From Branchiostoma floridae (Eukaryota > Chordata > Leptocardii > Amphioxiformes > Branchiostomatidae), in NCBI RefSeq assembly GCF_000003815.2, contig NC_049996.1:10872838-10936837 (forward strand): a stretch of 64,000 nt of DNA, given 5' to 3'. The notes under the pieces were generated by a model. That model ran no database searches. It saw only the letters and a list, made by a program, of their open reading frames with translations, and was not told where the DNA came from. The position numbers were made by a program, and so were the translations under genes. The number at the start of each line of letters is the position of its first letter. Within the stretch, counting starts at the first letter, position 1. Shown one piece after another: positions 1-14,107 of this stretch.

Positions 1-2434
1 CTTTAATTTGATATTGAATTCTGGAAAACATTACAAGAAATATGTTTGCAAACATAAATCCATGTATCACTCAAATCATAAATCTCTATCAGCCCACATT
101 ATCTAAACTCGCTGACCTGTGCACAACAGACATTTTATACCACAAAGGGATCCCGGATTCTGAAGGTCAGGTGATATTTCAATGTCAGAAAAGGCATTCC
201 TATACATATGCTTCAGTGCGTCACAAAATATTTGTCACAACATGTTTCGCCAAAGCTTAATCTAGCCACCCTTTGCCTTTATCTAACCAAGAAAATCAGC
301 ACTCGGGGGGTACTAAATATACGACTAACTTAATCAATGTGAACATCCAAGCATTTAAACAATAAATAACTAAGCTTAAGATAGGTGTTTTGGTGCAATC
401 CAATGGTGGTAGGCCTATAGGTGCAGTGGAGTAGTGGTTAGGGATTAAGTATTGGTGTACATCCTGTTTCTTATGTGTTAGAGTTCCAGCTATGCTAATG
501 CTAGACATAGTTAACGGCTTAGTGGGACCAACTTCAATTCTAGGATGTTTATAATATTGACCAAAATTCCTGCATTCCTGCATTCCTCACCCTTTAAGAA
601 GAAAATGGTTCACACAGCCTAATGCTAGTTTTCATAACAAAAAGTATAACACCACTGATAATTGTGATACACTTGAGATGCCTGAAGTTGGTCTCCAGTT
701 TAGCAACCACCCTCAGTCTGGTAAATTTTGTTAACATTCAACAACAAAAAATGCCAAAATCGTTACCTAGTGATACAAATATTTTAAGTTCCTACTTTTA
801 GAAGAATGCATTAAGTTTATGCAAAGGAGTCATACCTGAATACTCAACACACAAAGTGGGCCAAGACACAGCTCCAAAACTACTCATACTAGAGGCAGCA
901 TTGAGAGCAAGCTTTACGGTATTATATAATGTATTATTACTAACTTGAAGATAAGAAGGAGATGACTTATTCAGGATTTGAGAGGCTATATGATCCTGGT
1001 TCAAACCTGAGCTTTGGCACAGGGTTTCTCTAGTTCAAGTGCAGACCAAAAGGTGTCACTGAGTCATGTCATTTGTTCTACGCATCTTTGCAGGTAAGAC
1101 GTCAGTACAACATGCCAAGAGGACTGTTCACAAAGCCTGGTCATGCTGGATATACTAAGGCCATTCACTATCCAGAACCAGAAAAAAACAAAAACAAATT
1201 CTTCACCTAAAAGTTCCTTGAATGCTAGAATGGCATGCTTGTGTATAAAGGCGTATTGGCAACACTGACGCACTGACGCAAAGAGTTGAAGACAGCAAAA
1301 AACTTGAGTCAACTGTCAATGACGTGGATATCTAAGTAAGAATCAGACCTCCACAACAGTAAAGCCCCCCATGAGAAAAAAAACAAGCATTGCCCAAGTT
1401 TCCTTTCAGCTGTAAAATGCAAGTACAAGAATAACAAACAATTTTTGTAGAATGACATAATCGAAACAGGTTGACTCTCTAAAAACATCCTATTCATCTG
1501 GCATTCCTCTAGTGTAATATATGCTTGAATACAACTTGCACAATGTTATGCAATACTCAGCAGCTGAGAGATGTTATCATGACCACCAATAAAACTGTGC
1601 AGAATTGATTTCTCTGTCTGTCTGCAACAAGAACAGAAAACAACAACACAGCTGCTGCAAACCACTGTCTGGTTGTGGACTTTAAACTTAGAATCAATTT
1701 GTTACACTTACAGCCAGATGAGTCTGGTTTGAACCATTGAGTGAATAAGAAGATTACAATTTTCATTAACTTGACAATCTAGTTAACTTCCTCGATCCAT
1801 AATGGTACCTTAACTAACAATTAAACAGGAAGGTCATTCTTCCAAGTATGTGAGAACAACATCAGGCCATCTAGAGAAAAACAATTATCAACAGTGTCAT
1901 ACAGTTTAGTAAAACAACACATTAAGACAATTTATATGAGGTATTTCATTTCTATCCAATCCAAATACCGTAAAACTATCACACCTGTTCAAAGCATATG
2001 GTTGCAGCTTATATTGTATCATTTTGTAACAAATTAACAAACCAACTTGCTTGCAGAACAACAACTGAAAACAAATAGTTGATCACCTTGTACGAGGTTT
2101 TAAGTCATCAGATTCTGATTTCAAGTTTTACACCTTGTCTATCCTTTTGCAAGATGGCACTGCAAGTTACATCATTTAACACTTGCCTGAAAGTTTTCCT
2201 TCTGTACTGTTAGAAAATCAATAAATGTGCACTTAACAGGTTTCACAAGTATTCAGGGGGTATGATAGGGGTTACCACAAGGGAGAATTCCAATGTTCTA
2301 CCTGCACATCAATCTGTTTCACCTACTATATAGTAAATGATTTATCAATGATGTACATGAGCCATATTGGGTAAAACTAAGTTTGTAACACTGGCTACAA
2401 AAGGAAACAGCAAGCAAACTTTGCTAAAACATGA

Positions 2435-2476
2435 ATTAACTTTAACTTTAACTTTAACTTTAACTTTAACTTTAAA
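2435..2476. repeat. Hexanucleotide microsatellite (TTAACT)n
   Basis: About six perfect tandem copies of a 6-bp unit reading AACTTT/TTAACT, followed by an A-run. Simple sequence repeat in non-coding DNA. Confidence 0.9.
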
Positions 2477-5400
2477 AAAATTAATGTGGGTAATTGAGTA
2501 ACTTTTCAATCTGAAAAAATCACTTTTTTCCAGTTTCAAGATATAGACAAGGATGAGTTACACGGGGTGCAATATTGAATGATGGATGGGGAAAACCTTG
2601 CAAAACACAAGTTTGAAAATGATTTGCTACTAGTATTCAGAAAATTGACAGAAGAATAGAATGATAATTCTAAAAACTCCTTTCCAACCTTAGAGGTATG
2701 GTAGAATATTCAAAGAATAGAGTCTAAAAAAAATAATAAAATGCTGCTGTTCTCTGTGAAAACATGATGTTTCCTTACAGCAAAGTATAAAGTCTAGAAA
2801 AGTGCAAATATGACCTCAGGTACATACATAGCCCCCGAGCACTTGGGAAAGTCCATCCAAGCAGACAAACATTGACACACCACTTGTAGTATTGGGTAAA
2901 CTTCAAAACACCCAGTGGACTACTGCAAACAGGTGGTTAAAAATGGGCAGCAGTGGAATGTGGGTTTTACAATTTCTGAAGTTTGGCTCTCTTGCGGTTG
3001 TGGCTGTTTCGAGATATGGAATCTAAATTGCATTTTCAAGGTTTTGTTACATCAACATGTCCTTCCATGCATGCATCTTTGTAATCTTCTCCCAACTAGC
3101 TTATCTCAAAACCAATAGAAATTTGGGGCCATGGGGCTACCTCAGAAGGAAAACATTGTTGTTTATACAAAAATAGCCAGTGAGGCACACAAAACAGCTT
3201 ATCATTGGAAAGAACTTGGCTCCCCAGGCCTAATAGAGAACCTTGTGCTGACTTACTGAAGCTACTTCATACAATGATTATCATATTAAGAACTTCAACT
3301 GACAAAAGTTTAACCAACTACAGCTGAACTTGATTATAAGAAAACATTGTATATTGATTCCTACAGTGAGCCCTCTGCCTATCTTACACTCAAGTTTAAC
3401 AGTTCTCGTAATTGGATGTTCACTGAAAGGCTAGGTAAAAATACTCACTCTGTTGAAGTGCCCAGTGTACAAATGACACATTTTCTATCACCCTAATGGC
3501 CTACCATGAACAGAATCTGATCGTGGGAAACAGCACAACTGTTCACAACAGAAACATATGACAGCTTTTCTTACAACACCTCACTTGAAAAATCTCTGGC
3601 TTTCAAAACATCCCAACCATGCATTAAAAAAAACTAACACCTGCAAATACATGTGACAAGCATTCGCTACTCTTTGTTCGCTGGCCTGCTGTCTTCAAGC
3701 ACCTTGCAAGACAAGCACACATCAATACCCTTGGCTAACGTATGTTAAGCCTAGCATACATCCTGAACAAAACGCTTTGCAGCCAGGAGTGACAGGTACG
3801 TGCAGGCTAGCAGACAGGTATGTAAGATGACATGCTTCTTAACACGTCAGTCCTCACCTCTAACCTCTGACAACTACAGCAAAGACTTAAACTTTAAGCA
3901 AGCACGCTATATTGAATCTAGTAAGAAAATGATGACAGTTGATAACCTCAAAGCAATCTTATGATGTTTGCAATGGCTAGAAAAAAACAGTCTTCAAATC
4001 AGAAGTATAATAAGTCATGGATGAATATGTTAGCTAGAAGTAGATTTACCTAAGAACATTTTGTTCACACTGTTTGTATTTGGTATAATTAGATTAAGTT
4101 GTATTTGGTATAATTAGAGAAAGTTGGACAATAGCCAAACACCTGTTGTTTCATTTGATTAGAATGCATCATTGGTTTGCAAATAGTAATGCAATTTGAC
4201 AGAACTTTCAATACAGTGTTCTACTAATTGCCAGGAGTTTTGTTCTAGAATCCATTAATTTGTTTTTTTCAGCCCTTTAGTGACACATAAAGCATCTTTT
4301 CCCTGCAGCCTTCATGCAAATTCAGTGCTAAAATGTTTCTTTGGTGGTAAGAAAGCTAATTGCTTTTCAGACTTTCAAACTAAACGAATCATCTGAAAAT
4401 TAGGCCACACAGGCACCCCACACTCCACAGCAGGTGGCCTTGCTTTCTTCTACCCCCGTTTTTGATGGACAGGTGTCCAGATGGGGAGCGAGAGGCAAAG
4501 ACTCAAAATGTTTGCAGATACTTTGTTTAAATCCAGATGAGATCTGATTTCATTGTGGTATTCTTTGATCGACACACTGATATCGCCTTATCTTGGCAGA
4601 AATCTCTATTCACTAAGTCTGTGAAGCTTTGTATCTATTCTGAATCAACTGCAAAGTATGTTGTGTCATAATTTCCTGTCCTCTATTGTCTGTTTGATAG
4701 TGGCCATGGGTTTCTGAATACAATTTATATTAGCTTTGCTCAAGAAACTATTCACAAAGACCTTTATGGAATTCTTTCAACACTGAGATGACCTCAGGTA
4801 ACAGAATGCCACGTGACCCAACTGTAACTGCGTCATGTACGTGTGATAATACACCAGCATATGGTTACCAGTGACACAGATACCAGAGATAGCGTACACT
4901 CAGACAATAACGATGGGCATATCATAACGTATTGGGAGCTGTTCCCAACACGTGACTTGGTTAGATACATGTGTGTTCCTGATGAAATGTCTTAAGGTAA
5001 TCAAATTCTGTCAAAGTGGGAATTCTTTATTCTTAAAGAATTTCAATTGAGCCATATTGAAAGGCCCACAACTGTTCTTTAATTGCTGGGTACAAAGCAC
5101 TTGTCTCTCTCTAATTCAGTTCAAATGCGACAGTCACTGACATGACATTTTTGTCCCTTCCTTCCCCATCAGTTAACCACCTCTGATCAAGACAACGAAA
5201 AGTGAGAAGTAAGTTCTCGGCAAAACAACAGGTCGTTGACCCCACACTGCACCTGTTCCAAAACAAAAGTCGAGCAAACATCATGCCAGCATGGCAGACA
5301 CCTGGAACATATATCCTACGAAAAACAACAACATCCAAAGCCCTCAAAAACCATACAAAATCTTCTACAGTATTGTAATCCATGCATGAGACCCTTTCCA

Positions 5401-7360
5401 CAAAGTCCCTTAATATCTTTATCCTAAGTTTATCCAATATACCATAAGAATTTAACCTAGAAAAACAGTCTAACAAAAAGAAGCCAGTCGCTTGTTTTTG
5501 TTTCTAGGATCACTATCAAATCTTCGTCCAAACTGCGGCCGATCACGCTTCTACGCTGTCCACACAGTCAATGGACTGGGACAGGATTAATCGTCTTTCA
5601 GGGATCTCTAGTTTCACCTGTTAATCCGGATAAACACACTGCGTAAGCTTCCTGTGTCTAAAGGGCTTTATAGTCTGAGGCATGGGCTTTGTGGGTTTAA
5701 GTGTGGATATCATGGTTTGTCTCTTAGGTTCCGATTGTGTTAAGTTTCTACTTTAGAGATGGATCCACGTGTGACTTACTGATAAGACCAGTTCATATAA
5801 AAGGTCATCAAATAGACAATGTCATTCTATGTATGGAATTTTATGGATCTCAGTATTTTAGCATTGTATTAAATGTGCTTGTAATGTCGGTAGTCTGCAA
5901 CATACGCTTAATTGCTGATTGGCGTACCACTTTCAAGTTGTATTGTTTTCATTGCAATTTCAATTAAGTAAAGCAAAGCAAGGTCATTTAGGTGTTTAAT
6001 TGAAAGAAGACATTCTCATGTAACTTATTACAATCGGCAATAGTCTCTTCGTAATACCAATACCTAACTGTGGTTTAATTATAGTTTTCAGAATAGTGAA
6101 ACATGATGAAAAATCCCATTTTTAAGAACTTGGGGCAGATATAACCTAAAATACGGCAAGTTTTTTTTCTGTTTCTTTTTCAATCTGTCAAATGGCGATG
6201 AAATCAATATGATACTCAGCATGGAAAACAAAATTACCACTAGACCAAAAAGGAAAAGTAACATTAAACTCACAACTATTTCTGAAGGCTGCAGTACAGA
6301 GAGCAGCAATAAATATTTCACTTCTTTGTGATGTATGAACACAGTTTACCTGTTTACTACTTGATCCTTTCTACTGCTCCAGTCCTTTAATTGTTCTTAA
6401 TGAACTTTGCTATCAACAAGTGCCATTAAACACAAGGTCTTCCTTACATAATGCTCTTCCTGCACTATCCTACTAATGGAGCCTTAGTGTGTGGTACTTC
6501 ACAATCAAAACAAATACACCCAGACAAAGGCACACGATCAAAGACTCACTTTAGACAGAAAGGGTCCTGTCAATCACAAATGAAAAGGTGTGAAAATCTA
6601 TCTGCGGATAATTTTCACCGTTATGATCCAATCTTAAGAGCCCTCACTCTTCCTACTATTAAGAAGAGTCAACTTATTTGTAAGTGGATGAACTTAAAGT
6701 ACAGAGAGATGTGAGATTTAACCTGTGTATGAAAAAAGTCTTGTGAATCATGATTTTTACTCAGCTGCCAGGTTTTGCTAACACAACTTTAGAAAGCAAT
6801 AGGCTTGGGCAATTAAGATTACAGCATTTGATAACATTGATACTAATTGCTGTATGAATGTAACAAACACGGAGAATAAACCAACCGTTAATGACATAAA
6901 GATCTGACTTTGCATACAGCACAACATGCATCGGAAGTTATGATACCTGAGGGTTAAGTAGAGAGCACTTCAAATTCAAGGCAACTGCCTATACAGGCTT
7001 AACAGTTGCATGGTACAAGTAAGTGATCATATAACATATAAGAAGGTTCACCTGACACTTAAAGTCTATTTTCTACCTTAAATGCTTGAAGGACAAAAGA
7101 AGGCAGCAGAGTTGGCTTTGACTCATTTGAGAAGCTCTGTTGTGGTAAATGTCATTTCCAGTACTCCTTGAAATATGATAAATTTGCAATCTATTGTGGA
7201 AATAATGTACACATTTTGCTGAAAGATGCAGCTATAATTCATGGTCTGCCACTTTGAATCTTAAATTTCTTCTATGTCATTGAAATTTGTGATGAAAATT
7301 TGATTGTCTGCATTATAACAAGCTTGCATTTTAAACCTTGAGATTGTATCATGATTTTAA

Positions 7361-7586
7361 ACAAAGCTAGTTCACCTTTATTCGCAGGGTAACCTATATC
7401 CGCTATCTTTAAAAACAGGGTATTTAGGGATTTCAAGTCTATTGACGGTGGTTCCAAATTGCAAAATTGTCAAAGCATTGCAGCTTAATTTTGAAACCAC
7501 AGTCCACTGACTTGATATCCCTAGATACGCTATTTTTTACCCGGGATATAGGTTGTCCCCCCCAACCAAAGGGGAACTAGCATTAC
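7361..7586. mobile_element. MITE-like element with long terminal inverted repeats (family 1)
   Basis: The left end reads GCTAGTTCACCTTTATTC and continues into GGGTAACCTATATCCGCT. The right end carries the reverse complement in diverged form (GGGATATAGGTTG then GGGGAACTAGC). No coding capacity. A second, cleaner member with the same termini lies at 49708-49929. Confidence 0.7.
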
Positions 7587-8919
7587 AATGCCAACAGTAA
7601 CATGAAGTTCAGTAGCATCCATGAACAAATCCCATGTCCGAGGAATCTGCTTACACGGTGCTGGATTAACCTATAAAAGGGGAGACTGTTTACATAGCTC
7701 CGTAGCAGTAAGCACGTAAGGAGGGGGCAAATAAAACAACTCGGGTCTGGGGGGAACACGAGACCTCTAGTCCAGTGGCAAAAACAACATGTCTGCCACC
7801 TTACAAAAACCTGCCGAGATGACCTTGAAAATAGTGTCCTCACCTGAACATTGTAGGAGACTTTTAGAACAAATCTAAGGTCACAAAGCCAAGGACAGGT
7901 GGTTTAGAAATTGTTGGAGACATGACAAACTTTTAAATGGTCATTTCTAGGGGAAACATGAAGCTACAAGAAGCAGTTTACAACTCTACACAATACCATA
8001 ACTTTATAAAAGCAGTCGACTGCACTTGTCTGATTCAAAAAGTTGTTTCTGATTCTAAAAACTACCAGCGGACTTTAACTAGCTTTTGAAATTTTCACCA
8101 ATGACAGTGGTCTGAATAAAAGGAAGAATCTTACATTCTTAAACCACAATAATTCAGAAAATGGTACAAAAGAACACAGTCAAGCTCCTAGGAAAAACTT
8201 AAAAAACCTTAATTTCTCTTATATCAGAAAACAATATTCTATGATTAATATTTAGCTTATGTTGATCAAATGCAAAATGACAATGTACCAAATGTGAAAA
8301 AGTTGAAAACAATAATGTTTTTGTTGCAGGAGACATCTGAAAACTTGAAAGTAACAGCCATAAAGGATTGTATTCCAAGTAAGTGGATAGTCTTTTCACC
8401 ACAGCATTCATGACTACCTCTCAATAGTCACAATAGATCCCTGTATCAAGTGGTTAATGGCTTTCCTACAAGGAAACTCACTTAGTCTTAAGTCATTTGT
8501 AGAGTGGCACTATAATCTCTGTATGAAAGTCTTCAAACATCTTTAAGCTTGCTGTAACATTACATGTACATGCTAATTTCCAAAGGCAGATGCTAGCAAC
8601 ACCTTTCTGTTTAACAATCAAATTGACAATTTCAGATACTCACTGATTTCGCTGTCTCAAAAGATTTTACTTCAAAATGCTCAAGCTGACATCTTCAGAA
8701 CTTCTGCTCATTACTTTGCAAGATACAAACAAAACTTCTTGCAGAAAAAGTAAAGAACTAACTACAAGACGTAACCGTGTACTTTCCAGACCCCCAAGAG
8801 AACTCTCGAAATCATAAACAGAACCTGTTTGTCACAGGTAAATGTTTTACCATCAAACACCCTACATAAACATACGGATAAGAAGATCAGCTACAAAAGG
8901 ACGCAAAAGTCCAACTTAC

Positions 8920-9030
8920 TTTCAAATCTCCCTGCAGATCGGACCTGTTGATGTCCTATAGTACGCAGCGTGACTTGTACTCTCTCTGAAACCACAGCTG
9001 GCTTTTCCTGCCCCTATTGGCGCCGGACCA
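8920..9030 (-). other. Possible 5' untranslated exon with strong donor
   Basis: On the minus strand this more GC-rich block ends in a consensus donor GTAAGT (plus-strand acttac at 8914-8919). No start codon with a useful frame is visible. It could be the first non-coding exon of a leftward gene. The evidence is composition and one donor only. Confidence 0.22.
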
Positions 9031-11517
9031 AGTAAGACAAACAGGCACGCTTCAACGCAAAACATCACGCAAGCCTTTCATCCCTGGCTTCGATTACACC
9101 TGGCATAGAAAAACTCAAAGCCCATGTGATTGGCTCCCTGTATCAACTGATTGAGTGTCCTTATTAGATACGGGTTGGGGAAAACACACACCATTGGTCC
9201 CATTCTTCCTTCATTGTTGACCACGTAGTTGACCTCTGTTTACCCGCTACATTGCCATCTGACAGCTGCCATTCCTTTACGAAATATCCTTTTTGTATGG
9301 AGGGGTAAAAATAAACCATTAATGTAAACAAGACCGCGGTTATGCTTTCTTTCATTGCATACCAAAAGGTGTAAGCACATATCTCTATTGGCTAATTGAT
9401 TTATATCCATTTATCATGTCTGGGGTGCAAAGTTGCCTTGCCATAAACATTGACCATATGTCTGAATTACTTAAGTGTCACATGACCACATACTTTCAAA
9501 GTGACTTCACCTCCTTACAGTTAGGTTGTGCGCTATAGATGGGAGAGGATAAGACAATGCCAAGGTACATCTGCAGTACAAAACAACTTACATTTACTAT
9601 TCTGCAACAACCTCAATACTGTATGGTATTAACGTAAGTGCAACTTTTTACTGAAATTCAAAGTTTAAAAGATTCTGATAACCATTAAAACTTACAGCTT
9701 ACTGATTAAGTACAACTTTCAAGACAAATCTTTACCTATGTGGAAAAAGTTTTGACCTAAGGACAAGAAATTTGTTTCTATATAATTCTACTTCAGCCAA
9801 CTACCGATACAATAAGTTAGTACAAACAAACTCCAATTAACATCTTAAACTGCCAACATCTGTTAATGTCAGCATTCCATGCTGTTTGAATAGTAGTATT
9901 GCTGTCTAAATAGCAGAAGAAAGTGTCTGAATCAAAAGTGTCACCATTATGTAAACTACATGCCTAAAGCTTGTAGGCTCTTTGGTTACAGACAGAGGTT
10001 AGAGAATAGAATATCTGTCAGCTGGTGAGAGATAACCAAACACCTACTTCAACCTGATATTACAACAGCAAAGCACCTTTCATTTCATATGGCAATACAT
10101 GGGCCCCCTTAAAATTATTATTACATGCATAGTAAAATGTACAATGTATGTAATCAGACATTTAGAGCTTCCATTTAGGACACTGGAAGTTAAGAATATA
10201 CCTATTCAATATAAGGCATTTTTAAAGCAAAACAGTTTTACTGCATATTAGAAAAGAAGTTACAAGCATAACACTGATAACTTAAGGAAGAATGCTCTTT
10301 CAAAGGACAAAGTAAAAGATTGATTGTAACAGTTATTGTATATCAAGCAACAGGACTTATCTGAATGTACGCCAAAAAGTAGTTACTCAAGCAACTGGAT
10401 ATGGTTAAAAACCATATCCAGTTGCTTGAGTAACTACTTTTTGCCGTATCTTATTACCTGGATGTCTAACCTACATTGACTTATCTGAATGTAGTTATTA
10501 CTTCTGATTTAAACATGCCATTGGTATCTTTAAACACTGAAAATGGCTTTCCAGAATTGCAATGACCCGACAGTGTGACCTTTGAACTTTATGGTCTGGA
10601 ACCACCTGTTAAAGGTTGTCATGACAACCATTCTGTTGTCGAAAAATGTTTGGAAAAATTTCGCCTTCATAATTGATAAAACAAATTATGTTACTGAGGT
10701 ACTAGTAAAAAAATGTGCCATAGCAAGTTAATATCATCAGTCATAAGTCATCACTGGGTGTTACTTAAGTTAACAAGTGTCATATTTCACTAGAAGAATG
10801 ACGGATAAAATAACAACTGACTAATGCTATCTCCCTTGGATCTCAATCACACATACTTGCAGTTTCTTGGCTACAGATAATAGGGAGAAGCAAATACTCG
10901 TATACTAGAAGGTAACTGTACAGTTAGTTATGTGGGTTGTGGGGGGTAGCCGCAGGTGGCCTAGTGTTTGAAGAACCTGCTTGTAAAAACATCAATAACA
11001 ATATTTGTGTCACTCAAACATTCCGATTTCTTACCAATCAAATCGCTGCAAACAAAGCTAAAATAACTATGCGAGGCACATGTAGGTACATGTATTAGAT
11101 GAATTAAAGTTGCAATGTTGATAAAAACATATGCCATAAAAAAAACTTACTGTGGTATAATAAAAGCTGAGGAGGAATGGAGTTCAGTTTGAATTTACTT
11201 CTATCTACTTGAAGGCTATTCCATCAGCAGTTGAGATAAGGGAAAACGTAGTTGCAATACATAACAGCACAACATCAGCACAGCATATAATCACACAGTA
11301 TGTGAAACATATAATATGTACACATACATGTAATATCATAAGGCAGTTCAAATCTTTGAGGACTTCTTGAAAATATATTAATCATAATAAAAAAAATACA
11401 ATGTATATCTATATGTACCAAGTACAACCTGCCTACATGGAAAACATTATATTCAATAACAACATATCTTCATGAAAAAGACTACACCAATTCAAAAAGT
11501 TCCTTCAAATCCCTCAC
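9031..11517. other. Intergenic or intronic, no gene recognised
   Basis: No coding similarity seen. The one clear structure is the perfect hairpin element at 10371-10443. Confidence 0.6.
10371..10443. mobile_element. Hairpin MITE, core family 2 (ACTCAAGCAACTGGATAT)
   Basis: Two near-perfect 31-bp arms (AAAGTAGTTACTCAAGCAAC onward into TGGATATGG, and its reverse complement) flank a 6-nt loop. They are followed by a conserved tail containing ATCTTATTACCTGGATGT. The same arm and tail recur at 29095-29155, 44808-44935, 59945-59990 and 60432-60600. Confidence 0.8.
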
Positions 11518-11588
11518 CTAACAGAGAAGTTCCAGCTGTATCCTGATCAGAGAATCACACACCTGCTCCACATGCTCGTGGTCGGCAC
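11518..11588 (-). CDS. Candidate terminal coding exon of an unrecognised gene
   Basis: On the minus strand a good acceptor (CATTGCAG at about 11589-11596) is followed in phase 1 by an open frame GADHEHVEQVCDSLIRIQ.., ending in LELLC and a TAG stop at 11518-11520. The peptide looks like an amphipathic helix and is not chance-like in composition. I do not recognise the family. The exon at 12902-12942 does not join to it in frame directly, so either another exon lies between them or one of the two is spurious. Confidence 0.28.
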
Positions 11589-12901
11589 CTGCAATGTAGA
11601 ATACCAGTATGGAATATGACATCAAAGTATGGAGCAGTCCACAGAGCTTATATGGAGGGGGTGGGTGGAAAAAAATGAGGACAATGTTGCTTTTTGCTTT
11701 TAGTCATACATGTACCGGAAGTGGTTGAATGGCATTCAAGACATTTTCTTCAGGAGGAAATCGAGTAAAAAGTATCGCCGGCATACTTCAACTTTCAAGA
11801 CACTTTTTGTGCAACTTTTCATTTTTTCCAAGTTCACAGTACTCACCCTATAATATTTGAGGTCTACTGTTCAAATTTACACACTCAGTTGATTTACATG
11901 AAATGTCAGGCATTCACCCTCAAAGGATAAACAAGATGCAGGCAGATAGGAAAGTGTAATATATCACATAACCGCCAAGAAACTGCCCACAAAAACTATG
12001 TGTAAGACACAATCAGACCCCCCACTTGGCTAAACAATTCGTTATTACTGTTAAGGAACTAGGTAAGGTAGGTTTTCTCCAGCATTTATTTGTTAGTTTG
12101 TGAACTAGATTACTTTGTAGTTTGTACATAAGAAATTGGAAGAAAAGGCTGGCACATACAGTATTACAAAGTGTCCAGTAATTTTAGAACAGTGATATAA
12201 TATTGTGTCTGCAGTAGTTTAAGAACAGTAGCTATGAAAACAAGACATGTACAATTCAGATATCTATACCTGTCGCTTGTCTATAGCAACTAAACTATGG
12301 GCAAATATCAGAAACCACAAGGTTTACAGCTCTTCTTATCACAACACCACCTGCATTGCTAGCATAGTGATAGCGCAATGGTAAATCATGATGTCTCACA
12401 GCGACAACAAGTAAACTGTTGGGTGGTAAATCATACTATTCATAGATTAAATTTTGAATAGCCTTTATTAAATGCTGTTTACAGTCAGTGGCTTTGTTAT
12501 CTTAATAAAGATACAATCGTCAGTAACTGAATTCAAACTTAACTCCAAAAATGAATCTTCTGACATAAACACCTAGTATCTAAACCTCTTCAAAGATCAA
12601 AATGTGTATTCTATAATTACATGACAAGAAAGAATAACGAAAAACTAAATAAAATCATCTTTGTTTGTATTAGCTATACTGTTTAATTGAGGTTCTGGAA
12701 AATTTACTGGCCCTAAACATGTCAACTATGATATTTCTACCCCAGCAAGGACAAAATTACTCAAAAACAGTTATCACATAGCTGCATGCTTAAGCAATGG
12801 CTTTACAATCTAGTTGAGCTATGTAAATATTTGTCCCCTTTGATTAAACTCACAAGTGTCACACACAAACAAAAACATTTCATTAGACATTCAGTACTCA
12901 C

Positions 12902-12942
12902 CTCAGAATGCTTGGCAACATCTCTTCCTGTCTTTTGTTGCA
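12902..12942 (-). CDS. Candidate 41-nt internal exon, minus strand
   Basis: Bounded by an acceptor TTGGTTTCAG and a strong donor GTGAGTACT on the minus strand. With two leading bases it is open as QQKTGRDVAKHSE. A further possible exon at 13079-13124 (between ..CATCAG and GTAAGTTC, reading NFTLEVTDFGEIQM) ends in a phase that does not fit this one. Together they hint at a small unrecognised gene between TYW5 and 11.5 kb, but the chain is not closed. Confidence 0.22.
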
Positions 12943-13815
12943 CTGAAACCAATAATATTTTGAAAAATTCAAATATTTGAAGTCATCACTTCAAACTTTG
13001 GCAAATTTGTACATTAAAATCTTCCCAAAGAATTTCTTAACACTTGTAGACGTTTGCACAAGTACATGTAGAACTTACCTCATTTGTATTTCACCAAAAT
13101 CTGTCACTTCCAGGGTAAAATTTCCTGATGAGTAAAACGTAGGACTTTCACTTTATCCTGTCCTGATTCCTCTTGTTGTCAGCAGCAGAAAAAAACATCC
13201 GTGGTTGTATATATACTAAATATTCTCACACCCAAATTTGAGCCCTTGCTTGGGACGGAGTTAGGCTTTTATCAAAAACTTCAGAAGCAATACACCAAGA
13301 GTCACATAACATGCATATATATCTACCAGCTACTTGGAGAGGGTGCAGTCTAAATTCATCACAATATACATTTTGTATATGGCATGTTTATAGTAAACAG
13401 CACATCACCACAAAAAGGTATAGCAGAGTTCACTAGCATGTACTATCATCATTTCATAGATGCTTGTTACCTCCAAGAACAATGGAGGTATTGTTTGGCA
13501 GGTGTCTGTGTGTGAGTCTGTCCGTCTGTGTTTCCAGATATTTGTGGTCAACATAACTTAAGAGGATCTGGATGGACAGTGACGGTATTTGGTATATGAG
13601 TAGTTCTTGGAAGACAAAGGCCAATCTAGATAGACCCTCAGTGGCTATCTTTTTTCACTGGGTGTAATTATAAGGTTTGATAGAACCTTGCTCTGTGTGA
13701 TATTCAGTTGGAAAATGCTGTTGTGCTTCAACTTCTTTCCGTAATTAAAACCTCAATAAGGCTTTTTCTCTTTACAAAATATTAGGACAAGATTCAATAT
13801 GTTCTTATAACTGGA

Positions 13816-13821
13816 CTTTAA
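13816..13821 (-). other. Possible TYW5 poly(A) signal ATTAAA
   Basis: The plus-strand TTTAAT reads ATTAAA on the minus strand, about 290 nt downstream of the TYW5 stop. It is the only common poly(A) hexamer variant I noticed in that interval. Confidence 0.3.
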
Positions 13822-14107
13822 TGCTGGTATTAGATGCTTTTAAGTGTAGTACCCGCTCAAGAAATTAACCTTGTCAAAGTCAGCATGTTGAAAAAGACTT
13901 TGTAGGCATGAATTGCCCATAGCACTGGATATCATTAATTTGTAGACACATTTCACTGTTGTGCATACTAAAGCAAACACACAGATTGCCTTGGATGTGA
14001 ATCTTATACCAACGTATCTGTAACGGTGTTGATTCACATTTCACTGTTGAAACGTTGACTTGATTAAGTGTATATCCTCCCATGTAAATCAGTCTTTTTT
14101 TTTGCAG

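Larger units (their letters stand above)
1..8919. other. Non-coding stretch, no gene recognised
   Basis: No open frame over about 120 codons and no recognisable protein similarity in either direction. It contains a TTAACT-type hexamer repeat near 2435-2476, a small 27-bp tandem duplication near 4085-4125, and one inverted-repeat element near 7361-7586. It may be intron or 5' region of a gene whose coding exons lie left of the window; a possible 5' untranslated exon on the minus strand lies just to the right. Confidence 0.6.

Noticed and set aside
5111-5476. 121-codon minus-strand frame near 5.1-5.5 kb
   Set aside because: No recognisable motif, no flanking exon chain; an overlapping plus-strand frame is equally open.
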